From Undaria pinnatifida (taxonomy: Eukaryota; Sar; Phaeophyceae; Laminariales; Alariaceae): a stretch of 64,000 nucleotides of DNA. Position numbers and translations under genes: made by a program. This document shows positions 31,943-41,400 of the stretch, piece after piece. Within the stretch, counting starts at the first letter, position 1. Every line of letters starts with the position of its first letter. Under the pieces are notes generated by a model. It ran no database searches and was not told the origin of the DNA. It worked only from the letters and a program-made list of their open reading frames with translations. The DNA lies in the NCBI GenBank assembly GCA_012845835.1, contig JABAKD010000027.1, forward strand, positions 10,748,790 through 10,812,789, given 5' to 3'.

Positions 31943-32324
31943 CATGCAGTACGTTGTTGACGTGGTGATGTCTATCAGGGCGAAACATTGAAAATGGGTG
32001 GTGAAATGTCGCACTGGCGCAACTTTTTGTCGTTAATCTCCTATTTTTTTTCACAACCTGCCGAAGGCTTAACGATTTTTCAGTGCCGCATCGTTTTTCA
32101 CCGAAAGAGAAAAAAAGATGTGCGGGTCCCTTTTCACCGCAGGCGAAAATCGTTCTTGTGCCTGTTTCGCCGCAGGCAAAAAAACATGTTTTTTTAGTCT
32201 TCTTTTGCGTCGACCTTATCTTAGACGCACATTTTGAGTACATTGACGCACACATGGTAAAAATACGGCCCCCTCCCGACCTTCGGAAGGCCTCCCGCGG
32301 CTCTCCTCCCTGATGTCTACTCAG

Positions 32325-32440
32325 CTCCAGAATGACTGGAGCCTGTCCTGTGACCACGGACTTGGTTATGCGAGTTAATAGGAGAACAACAACAACAACA
32401 ACAGCAACAACAACAACAACAACAACAACAACAAAAACAA

Positions 32441-32478
<38 letters not shown>

Positions 32479-32480
32479 GC
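32325..32480 (+). mobile_element. (AAC)n-tailed short retroposon, copy 4, with long tail
   Basis: CTCCAGAATGACTGGAGCC, CTGTGACCACGGACTTGG and TATGCGAGTTAATAGGAG lead into about 94 bases of AAC repeat (32384-32477) with a few AGC, AAA and ATC interruptions. The long, nearly pure tail suggests this is the youngest copy or one expanded by slippage. Confidence 0.8.
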
Positions 32481-32894
32481 TACGTGAATGGCACATTACC
32501 CGAAATGATTGCGGATGGAAGAATACACCGACTGTCTATCTATTATGTAAAATGGCTGGGCGAAAATAGTGTATGTGCACTGGAGTAAAATGTTTGCATT
32601 GGGTGGGAGCGTCGTTTGTACGGCGCACGGCGGTCCAGGCGATACTTCTCGAAGTTGATAGTCACGAATATATTGCCCTATTGCCAAGAGGGACGGCTGG
32701 ACAACCTGTGGAGTAGTTACTGCGGCGAGCGCAAAGGAATTGCTAGCTATAGGAGGTCATCGCAAGGAGGGCTCCGGATGTTGTCCTCATTCACGACCAT
32801 ATTGCGGTATGCCGAATCGAAATATGGAACGATAGAATAATCAAGTTTCAACATTATCAAACACATACTCGTGTACTTCGTATATTGTGAAACC
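32481..32894. other. Unassigned sequence
   Basis: Short frames on both strands (74 codons plus, 63 minus) without motifs. Confidence 0.35.
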
Positions 32895-33145
32895 TAAATG
32901 TACCCCCCAGATGTGAGATCGAAGATTTCGTCGATACTCGTATTTTCAAGCTGTGTGTGACACTCCGATCGCGCGTATCGTACCGTGTGTGTCCTCATAA
33001 GGATGTAGGTCGGCGACTCTCTCTACGACTAAAACAGTGTAGCTCGTACCAGGGTCAGTGCAGATTGATGCTAATCAATCTGTGCGCGGCAACAATAAAA
33101 CCCGTTCCTTAGGGAGACAAAACCTGACAGCTGTAGAAATATTAG
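32895..33145 (-). repeat. R1 interspersed repeat, copy 4
   Basis: It runs from GATGTGAGATCGAAGATTTCG through GATGTAGGTCGGCGACTCTC to AAACCCGTTCC and CTGACAGCTGTAG, the inverse of copy 1. Confidence 0.75.
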
Positions 33146-33152
33146 TTTTTTT

Positions 33153-33350
33153 ACGTCCCATTTATTTCCCTCGCACTTACACTCGCCATCTCTCCCAGTA
33201 GTAACCCAGATCCGGGGTCACATTGCGCCCCCCCCTCCCCCCTCCTTACTACGTACGGTACGTGCCTTCATCTTCATCGCGAGAAAAGTTCAGCTATATC
33301 TCGCCTCGTCGACTCGCGCCGAATTGAACCTTCCCACGCTGTTAGGCGCT
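33153..33350 (-). mobile_element. SINE-like family S1, copy C (headless)
   Basis: The body CTCCCAGTAGTAACCCAGAT, CCGGGGTCACAT, CATCGCGAGAA and CGTCGACTCGCGCCGAATTG matches copies A and B. The tail is a run of T (A on the minus strand) at about 33156-33162. The tRNA-like head is missing, as expected for a 5'-truncated retroposition. Confidence 0.75.
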
Positions 33351-33414
33351 CGTAGCATTTGATGCTTTTAAAAGATATAAATATATATAGACTACGATAA
33401 TTCGTTTTATCAAG

Positions 33415-34120
33415 GATTCGGTCAGTATGCGATTCGCGGAACTAGAATTCTCGGCCAAATTGCTTAGTTAGTTCGAGCGCCGTCCTCGGGAGGCGGCTCA
33501 TGCTATCCTCGCCCTGCCGTATCCGTTCCGCACCTCGACGTGAACGCGGACGGATGTCGAGCGAGACAAGCGAGAAGTTGCAAAAATATCGCATGTCGAG
33601 GAGGAATTCCTAAGAGTTTGGTTGTATCTTTACGTCTGCAGCGCCTGGATGATTTAAAAAATTTGCATAATTTCCGAACGGTAGCTGGTTGCTATTATTG
33701 TAATGTTTTGAATTTTGCGGCGGCATACTCTCGAGCGTTTGTTTTGCTTGACGTCCGCAAGGCTTGAGCGTTTGTTTGTTTTGCTTTGACGTCTGCAGGG
33801 CTTGAACGAATGAAACACGTCAAAGTCTTCGGGGGGCGGCTCCAACGCGTAAACGTCTTCGGGGGGTAGCTCGAACGCCCCTCGCTCTTCCTTATCCGTT
33901 GGGCACCTCGACGTGAACACGAATAGTTGCTGAGCGAGACAAGGGAGAAGTTGCAAAAACATTGTGTTTCGAGGAGGTAATATTTCGACTTCCGTTGCAT
34001 CTTAACGTTTGCAGCGTCGGGATATTCCCAAAATTGGCATCATTTCCAAACGGTAGGTAGTTGCTAAAGTTATGAATTTTGCGGTGGTATAGAGCGTTTG
34101 TTTTGCTTGAAGTCTGCAGG
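33415..34120 (-). repeat. R3 repeats, copies 2 and 3 in tandem
   Basis: Two successive copies (about 33415-33735 and 33820-34120) share GATTCGCGGAACTAGAATTC, the CACCTCGACGTGAACGCGG stretch, a GAGGAGG block and a TTTCCGAACGGTAG block. A shorter duplicated piece, GTTTTGCTTGACGTC...GGCTTGA, joins them and recurs at 34100. They are inverse to the copy at 7786. Confidence 0.7.
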
Positions 34121-34712
34121 GCTTGAGCGCGTGTAACAGTTCCACTAGTAGATCGCTCTAATTCGTCTTCTTACATTGATGGGGTTGGTGCTGTTGAAGT
34201 GTTTATCATTTTGAGCGTTCTTGATCTGCACGTCAACCTGCTATGGGCTCAAAGTCGTCTGGAGGAGTTGTACAAGTGAAGAATGTGTATAACTTCGTGG
34301 GGTGAATACGCACATGAAAAAATATTTTGTGAGAAAATAGTTATTGGGTACGCGCCAACAACAACGTACAACAACGATGGACAATCTACAAAAATAAACA
34401 AACAATTATCGCGTGAGCGATGACGTGCTTTTTGTACACGTACGTATATACTACGATATCTACGAAAGGTTCCCTACGGCCGGGAACAAAGCGGGGATAC
34501 GACTTTATTTGGGAAGTAAATTCTGGACGTGCAACCTTCGTAAACTCGTAAACAAATCCCTAGATAACGTACATGATGCAAATGACCAGCCGAACTGCGA
34601 CCGTGTAAATACTTGCAAGTTTAGTTAGTAGGCTTTGGCCCAAAATGCCAATGTATTTTTTGCGACCTATTGTGCAAGTAACTAGCCAAATTGCGGTTGT
34701 TTTCTTCTCGTC
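34121..34712. other. Unassigned sequence between R3 copies
   Basis: No repeat match or coding signal was found here. A 71-codon frame (34413-34628) has no motif. Confidence 0.4.
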
Positions 34713-34905
34713 TCGGCCTTAGTATGCGATTCGCGGGACTGGAATTGTCGGTCAAATAGCTTGATTTGAGCGCTTAGGTCTTCGGGGGGCGGCTCCAACG
34801 CCCATCGTCCTGCCGTATCCGTTCCGCGCTTCGACGTGAACGCGGATAGACGGTGAGCGAGACAATCGATACTTGCGTTTTTTTTTGTGTATTTTGGGCC
34901 GGATA
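34713..34905 (-). repeat. R3 repeat, copy 4
   Basis: AGTATGCGATTCGCGGGACT, CTTCGGGGGGCGGCTCCAAC and GCTTCGACGTGAACGCGG match the other copies. The 3' half is absent or diverged. Confidence 0.65.
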
Positions 34906-35524
34906 CGCCCGAGCTGTTCATGGATCTTGGCATATGTAGAGCCTGAACGAATAAATAAGGGACAACATTTCCAAATTGGCGTCATTTCCAAATTGGCATA
35001 TAAACTTCTTCCCGACAATTATTTTTCCATGACTACCTTCAAGCGCTTGCCCTATCGTAGCTACTACTGCTGTGTGTCGTTTCCTTTCATATCAGTGGGT
35101 ATGGTGCTATACGGCATATAACGAACGAAGGACGTGTCGTGAGTACGATTCTCACCCGGGTCGTGTATTTGGTATTTAGGAGCGTGCGCGCTTGAGGCAA
35201 TATGAAGGGTTACGAGTATGAAAGTTGCTTGTGTTCTCCTGAGTACTACTAACTGTGTTGTACGTGGAGAGGGGATAGCTCCGGCTATGGTTTGTACAAA
35301 ATCGGTGACAATAGATTAACAGACTGGAAAACACATTTGATTGGTTTTTTGCATCACCCACTCACTGTGAGTGTTACTGAATCAAGTGACAGTGGGTAGT
35401 GCTATGTGTTGTGAGTTCGATTACCACCTATCTCATGTTTGTCTTTATCAAGCGTGCGCGCTGACGACATGTAATGAATGTTTGTTTTGGTATTTCAACA
35501 TATATATTATAAAAATCAAAATAC
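34906..35524. other. Unassigned, with two tRNA-like box B strings
   Basis: GTGAGTACGATTCTCACCC at about 35136-35155 and GTGAGTTCGATTACCACC at about 35411-35428 each resemble an RNA polymerase III box B. The second follows TGGGTAGTGCTATG by a spacing near that of a tRNA. Neither can fold as a tRNA, and they may be old SINE heads. Confidence 0.35.
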
Positions 35525-35790
35525 ACTCCAGCTGTGAGATCGAAGATTTCGTCGAAACTCATCTTTGCAAGCTGTGTGTGATACTCCGATCGCGCGCATT
35601 ACGAGTTGTGTTTCCTCATTAAGGATATAGGTCGGCGACTCCCCTTACAACTACAGTGTAGCTATCAGGGTCAACAGGATGATTTTAGTCAGTCTGTGCG
35701 CGGAAACTATAAAACCCGTTTTTGAGGGGGACAAAATCTGACAGCTGTGAAGGGAAAGGGGGCCTGGTTTTGATCAAAATCGAGCGGGTT
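35525..35790 (-). repeat. R1 interspersed repeat, copy 5
   Basis: It is very close to the inverse of 963-1350: AGCTGTGAGATCGAAGATTT, ATATAGGTCGGCGACTCCCC, the AAAACCCGTTTTTGAGGG block and CTGGTTTTGATCAAAATCGA. It is the best-matching partner of copy 1. Where copy 1 has CCCCTCCCCCC, this copy continues into the poly-G tract. Confidence 0.8.
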
Positions 35791-35791
35791 T

Positions 35792-35843
35792 GGAGGGGGG
35801 GGGGGGTGGGCGGGGGGGGGGGGGGGAGGGGGCGGGGTGGGGC

Positions 35844-35872
<29 letters not shown>
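35792..35872 (+). repeat. 81-base almost pure G tract
   Basis: Only a few T, C and A interrupt the Gs. It corresponds to the short C-rich start of R1 copy 1 (on the other strand), so it has expanded from an element-borne seed. It has strong quadruplex potential and is a likely site of sequencing or assembly error. Confidence 0.9.
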
Positions 35873-35875
<3 letters not shown>

Positions 35876-35929
35876 CTCAATATGTGCGTGGAAACTGTAC
35901 ATTATTTTGAGGGGATAAATGTGACGGTT

Positions 35930-36440
35930 TTGGAAATAATACATCAGTTTATCATGTATATCCTGGGGTAAGTCGTACAATCAGTGAGTAAGAGAGGCTG
36001 GAGTGTTCGAGGGGGTGAGGTTGGGATGGGTTGGGGGGGAAGGTGGGGGGTGGGGGCGGGGGGGGGGGGGGGAGGGCCTTAGGTGAGGGGTTTGTTACAC
36101 GTGTGGTGCTAGGTTTAGGCGATGGTGCGGGGGATGGGGAAGAAGGGGGCGTTCGAGGCGGGGGGGGGGGGGGGACACAGCGGCATGGATGGCTCTCGAA
36201 AGATAATGAGGTGATATCCTGTGCGTGAAGTGTTTATTAATGTGGCGGATTTCGATATTTGGTGGGGCGTTTGAGTAAGGGAGAGCAAGAGCGGGGGGGG
36301 GGGGGGGGGGGAGATTTTGAGGAGGTTTAGGTCACAAATAATATTCAAATACACTTCGGCTGTGAGATCAAAGATATGTGGCAGCTTGTTATACGCGTGG
36401 AAGGGGGCGTTCGAGGCGGGGGGGGGGGGGGGGGAACACA
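35930..36440 (+). repeat. R1b G-rich repeat block, two copies
   Basis: The string CATCAGTTTATCATGTATAT...AAGTCGTAC, GGGGTTTGTTACACGTGTGG, TGCTAGGTTTAGGCGATGG and ACACAGCGGCATGGATGG recurs at 48065-48430. The last piece is duplicated locally (36172 and 36435). G runs lie at 36056-36073, 36159-36174, 36293-36311 and 36418-36434. Confidence 0.7.
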
Positions 36441-36472
36441 GCGGCATGGATGGCTCTCGAAATTTATGTAGT

Positions 36473-36519
36473 AGCACTACCCACTGAGCTACTGAGTCAA
36501 AAGCTCAGTGGGCAGTGCT
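36473..36519. repeat. 18-bp inverted repeat, one mismatch
   Basis: AGCACTACCCACTGAGCT (36473-36490) and AGCTCAGTGGGCAGTGCT (36502-36519) flank an 11-base loop. The right arm resembles a tRNA D-arm/box A (AGCTCAGTGGG). Confidence 0.85.
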
Positions 36520-36524
36520 GTAGA

Positions 36525-36595
36525 ATTTCTGTAGCATTCTTCTGCGGCTTCACCGATCATTTAAAGTAAGTATTGGAATAGATGAGACCTCCTGC
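36525..36595 (-). repeat. Partial copy of the block at 37127-37195
   Basis: About 65 bases, including CTGCGGCTTCACCGATC and AAGTAAGTATTGG, are repeated 600 bp downstream. On the minus strand it encodes IGEAAEE. The match stops at CTACAG, which looks like a splice acceptor or an insertion boundary. Confidence 0.65.
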
Positions 36596-36692
36596 CCCGA
36601 AGCAGGAGGGTCTCACCCGGAGGGTCTCACCCGGGATGTACATCCGCGCTGAGCGCTGAGCGCGGCAGTATTCCTGGAAAATAAAGTAACAT

Positions 36693-36731
36693 AAAATAAA
36701 TAAATAAAATAAAATAAAATAAAATAAACAA
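36693..36731 (+). repeat. (AAAAT)n microsatellite
   Basis: A pure short repeat, AATAAAATAAATAAATAAAA and similar. Confidence 0.9.
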
Positions 36732-36787
36732 GGCGCAGACCGTTGGGCGGAGGTTGAAGGCAATGATTGTGGCTCCGGTACTGTGCC

Positions 36788-37213
36788 TCAGATAGGCTCA
36801 AATAGGCCTGAACCAACAGCTTTGTTCCAGTCTCGGATCCATTTGAATACATCCCTAGCTGCTTCCGAACGGGGCTGAGTGTGGCAAGGCGTTCGCAAAC
36901 TTCTCCCGTAAGCACAGGTTGTAAAACATGAAACCACTGAATGCATAAGCTGGGTGGGTGGGAATATCAGTACTTCTCCTTCAACGTATGTTCTCTGGCT
37001 TTGGGTTCGTGGGAAACAGGCACAATGACCGATGTGACCCAGAATCTCCAACAAATTCACCGGTTCCAAATCATGGAGCCACCTCCGTACCATCGATGCC
37101 TCATTTCCTGAAAACCCGATTTTACTGTAGTATTCCTCTGCGGCTTCACCGATCGTTTGAAGTAAGTATTGGATTAGAGGAGGCCTCCTCTCCCAGCCGG
37201 TGGGCCTACCCAC
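36788..37213 (-). pseudogene. Unidentified protein fragment, copy 1
   Basis: The 141-codon frame contains YLLQTIGEAAEEYYSKIGF, NEASMVRRWLHDLEPVN and HCACFPRTQSQRTYVEGE. The middle 45 residues recur in frame on the minus strand at 45800-45985 with several amino-acid changes, so this piece was once coding. The VRRWLHDL---N-LE-LGH pattern loosely recalls a SAM domain (W-L--L-L--Y---F), but I would not name it. Residues after YVEGE differ between copies and are probably not coding. Confidence 0.45.
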
Positions 37214-38454
37214 ACCTCAATTGCTTCTTATACTTTGCATCGGCTGCCGGACTGGGGTCTTCGTCTCACCCAAACTTCTTGTAAATTGTTTCCATACAGT
37301 AGCGTGCACAAGGCGAAGGACCGGCGGGTGTGATGAATCAATTAGGATTAGCGCACGTTTGCGTTCGCTTAGAAGCACCGTCACTGATTTTATAAGTGCT
37401 CCCCGCAAGAGCAGCAGCGTTCACCGTAAAACATACATGGTACCTCGGCACTGCTTGTTCCATGTTACAAACACCAGCATGATGTAAGCTCGTCACGGAA
37501 TCGGTGTTCTTGGGAGACGACTTCGTCCCAAACCGCTTCGTGTTTTCGCACGGAACCCGGCACAAAAGCGTTCCCCCCCGCGCCGGCGCCCCACGCCGGC
37601 GCATGCCACGGCAACCGTCGGAGCGGCCATTGCATCGGGTCCGTAAACACATCTGCCCAAGCAGGCAATGTGGGCGAGGAGTTGAGAATCGTCCATGTGT
37701 CCCCTCACCGATGTTCGTCCGCGGAAAGCTGTCGAATTGAGAGTAGAATAGGCCGCACGCCAGTCTGGAGATGATTTAGGTGCCGGAGCAATTCATCCGC
37801 GCCCACCTACCGCGAATGTCAATACAAGACTCTGAATGTCAATACATTGCATCGAACGTAGGAAACGTGGGGCACCAATTTCACGCCCCTTGTTCTGCTA
37901 AACAACTAAGCGAACGTCGAAGTGATGCTGTGTGTCTAGCCAATCCATCGAGAAAACATGACGGAAGCACAGACACTAACAGTGCGACTCCGAGCCACTC
38001 CTACCTACCACTACCTAACAGCTCATTTAAGATGTAATGAAATAGAAAAAGCTGCCACGAGTCGCGCATGTGTCTGCTATACTACCAGAAGCTGGAATAA
38101 AAAAGAGAAAACAACAGAGCCTGCAACCGAGATTCATAGTCGGCCCGCTCAGCTATCGCCCGGGCGGACCGGGGGGGGGCGGCCGAATGGCAGGCGCGAA
38201 GCAAGTAGGCCGCGGTCGCCGCCTTCCCGGCGAACCCGACCCTGTCCCGACCTCCAATTCCCCTGGCGCGCGGGCGTTGCGTGCTATTCCCAGCGGCGCC
38301 CAGATCGGGGGAGAGCGGGGACTGCTAGGCTGGTGATGCGCCCACCCACCCGTCGCAGCGCACACCCCTACCGGTGCATGTATGCCCATATCACGAGAAG
38401 AGGGACCCGGGGATGGGTCCGTCGAAAAGTAGCTGTACTGGGTTGCGGACGAGC
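37214..38454. other. Unassigned sequence
   Basis: Frames at 37338-37652 (minus) and 37958-38560 (plus, 200 codons) have skewed, arginine/proline-rich composition and no motif. The latter runs into the satellite. Confidence 0.35.
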
Positions 38455-41400
38455 TTTGTTTAGCGTCTCGAGTCCTCACAGCAGCAGCGGGTTTACCCGC
38501 CATACCACGACCCCCGCCCACTATCAAACCGTGGCCCCGCGCGTAGGTAAGAATATTTGAGAGCAGCGGCCTCGGTATCCGTTGAAATATTTGCAGTGTC
38601 GACTGCTACCACGTTGTCAGCACATCGATCATATATGCGTAACCACTGCCACTAGCGATGCACACTATCACCTCTAATGAAACTGCGTAAGTATTACATG
38701 CATATTAACAGAGTAACAAGCGGTATAGCGGTCGCAACTCTGACCCCATGTCAGTCGTAACTGTCTGTCAACCGCGACCTGCGAAGCAACAGCGGCGACG
38801 AAGATAGGCGTCAGTATCTGTTAAACATCAGAATTCAGCTAGGCAAAGGCATTTCCGGCACCGCCGTGCTAGCGATGATGGTATAACAACCTCAACCCAC
38901 GAAGCAGCGGCAACTATGTATGGACACAGTCGTGTCATCGATAGCTTTTATATATTGACAGCACCCAGACACTATCGTCAGCAACAAGCAAATCAACTGC
39001 AAGCGGCCCAGAAATAACACCGCCGTGCCAGTCATAGTTGTATGTCTTTAGAGATCAGCGGAACAAAATATTCAAGCGCCGCCGTGCCGTGATCCGCGAA
39101 CCAGAAGCCTCTGGCACTGCCACACCGAGGTAAGCGAAGTAGGGCCTCTGGCACAACCGTGCCCGTGATTGATGTATACCGACAGCGACTAGCGAAGCCA
39201 CAGCAACCACACCCCAGCCACCCCAGCAACCACACAAAGTAGCCCCGGCACGGCCGCGCAGGAGAGTGTTGTACACCAGAATCGATCAGCGAGGCAACAG
39301 CCAATAGCCCGCGCTGGAAATCGTCGTATTTAAGCGATCAGCGATTCAACAGCCAAGTGATCAAGGACTATATACCGTGACTAGCGAGGCAACGGCGACA
39401 ACACATCCGTGTCGGCAATTTCTGTATGTTAGTAGCGACCCGCAAAGCGAAAGCACTTTTGGCACAGCTGTATATCAACAGTGATCAGCGAAGTGAAACC
39501 ATCTCTGGCACAACAGTGCCAATGCTGGTTGTATATCCACACAGCCGTGTGTCAGCGACAGCTGTATACTCACATTAATACCGACAATAATCCTGTTGGA
39601 GCCCACGCATAGCGACAAAACAAGTAAGTAATGCGGGCATTGTCATCGCATGAGTGCGCAGTACACGATGCTTTATGCTACGCGCCTATCGCGTAGGTTT
39701 TTGCGTTGGAGTCGGACATTAGAATCCCCACCCCCTAAGCTAGCAGCCCGTGTAACGTCGTTTGGCTGATCCTGCAGCTGACAGTTATATTCGTCAACGT
39801 TGCCCTCTGAAGCCTCAAAAGGGGTTAGTACCCACAGCAATCCGCAAAGCAAAAGGATCGGGTGCAGCGGTGCCAGTGATAACCGTTTGATCTGCGCATC
39901 AACCATAGCTGCGTAACCACCGCAACAAGCGAAACGTGCAGCCATCCCTGATGAAAGTGCATCAGGGTGAACTGTATATCCACAGTAAAGAGCGGTACAG
40001 CGGTCGGTATAGCGGTAGGTATAGCGGTAGGTATAGCGGTCGCCACCCTGCTCCATGTCAGCCATAATTATATATCAACCGCAACCCGCAAAGCAGTAGC
40101 GGCAACGAAGATAACTGTCAACATCTGGATGAACACAGCAACCAGCAAGACACGTATATTAACCACAACCAACCAGCAACCAGCAAAGTTAGACCATGAG
40201 TTCGTTACGGTCTTGTTTCGCAAAGCCTTTGTCTCTTGCAGCAGAAGCGGGTTAACCTGTCACATGGTAACCCCGCCCATTATTAAACCGTATCCCGCAC
40301 GCGTCGGTGAGAAGACAAGGGGACCAGCGGCATCGGTATCCGTCGAGATATATGCCGTATCGACTGCAACGACGTTGTCAGCATATCAACCCTATCTGTG
40401 TACCCCCGCAACCTGCGACACACGCAGCCACCTCTGATCAAAATGCGTCACCATAAAGTGTATATCATCAGTAACGAGTGGTATAGCGGTCTCAACGCTG
40501 ACCAATTCCAGTCATAGCTGTATCTCAGCCGCGATCCGAAAGTCAGACGTGGCAATGAAGACAGCCGAACCATCTGTGTATCCTCAACAACTGACAGGAC
40601 GACATATCTTCGGCAAAGCCGATCCAGCGATGGTGGTATATCCACCACAAACAACCAGCGACCAGCGAGGTAGCATCCCAACGTACCGAGGTCAGCGGGA
40701 CAAAACCGCTGTACTGCCGTACCGAGGTGAGCGACGCAAAGCCCGCTGGCACCGGAGTGCCTATATAAGCGACATATTGCTAGCGAGGAGCAAAGCAATA
40801 GAAACCGATAGCAACCGTGATACCACCATGTCAGTGAGCGGCCTAACCAATCAGCACAGCAAAATACAACTAACCCAGCCATGTATCAACCGTGATCAAC
40901 GAAGCAGACGCACTGCTGGACGACGCATCCGTGTCAACCAGGGCGGCACATTAAGTGCGATCACTCGACCAGGGCGGCACACCAATCGCGATCGGCCCAG
41001 CGAGATCGCCTACACGCATATCGCCAAAGCAAAGTACACCCAGCCCAATCATATGTCGACAAACAGCAACGCGAAGGCCCTTCAAGACGACACAACCGTG
41101 TCGACCACATCGGTAAATCCCCTCGATCCGTAAAGCGAAAGGATATCTGCAAACACTGTATATCAACGGCGATCGGCAGAACCAACTCCCTCAGGTACAG
41201 CCGCGCCCGCGATTTTTTCGAATCGAAAGTACAACAGGCACAGCCACATATCAACCCCGAGCAGCAAAGCGAAAACCCTGATGGACGACACAGTCGTGTC
41301 GACCAGAGCAATGTAACCACGGTCAGCAGCGCGAAAGCATTTCTGGCATAGCCGCACGTCCTTGGCGATCCGCAGGGCGAAAGCACACTTGGCCCAACCG

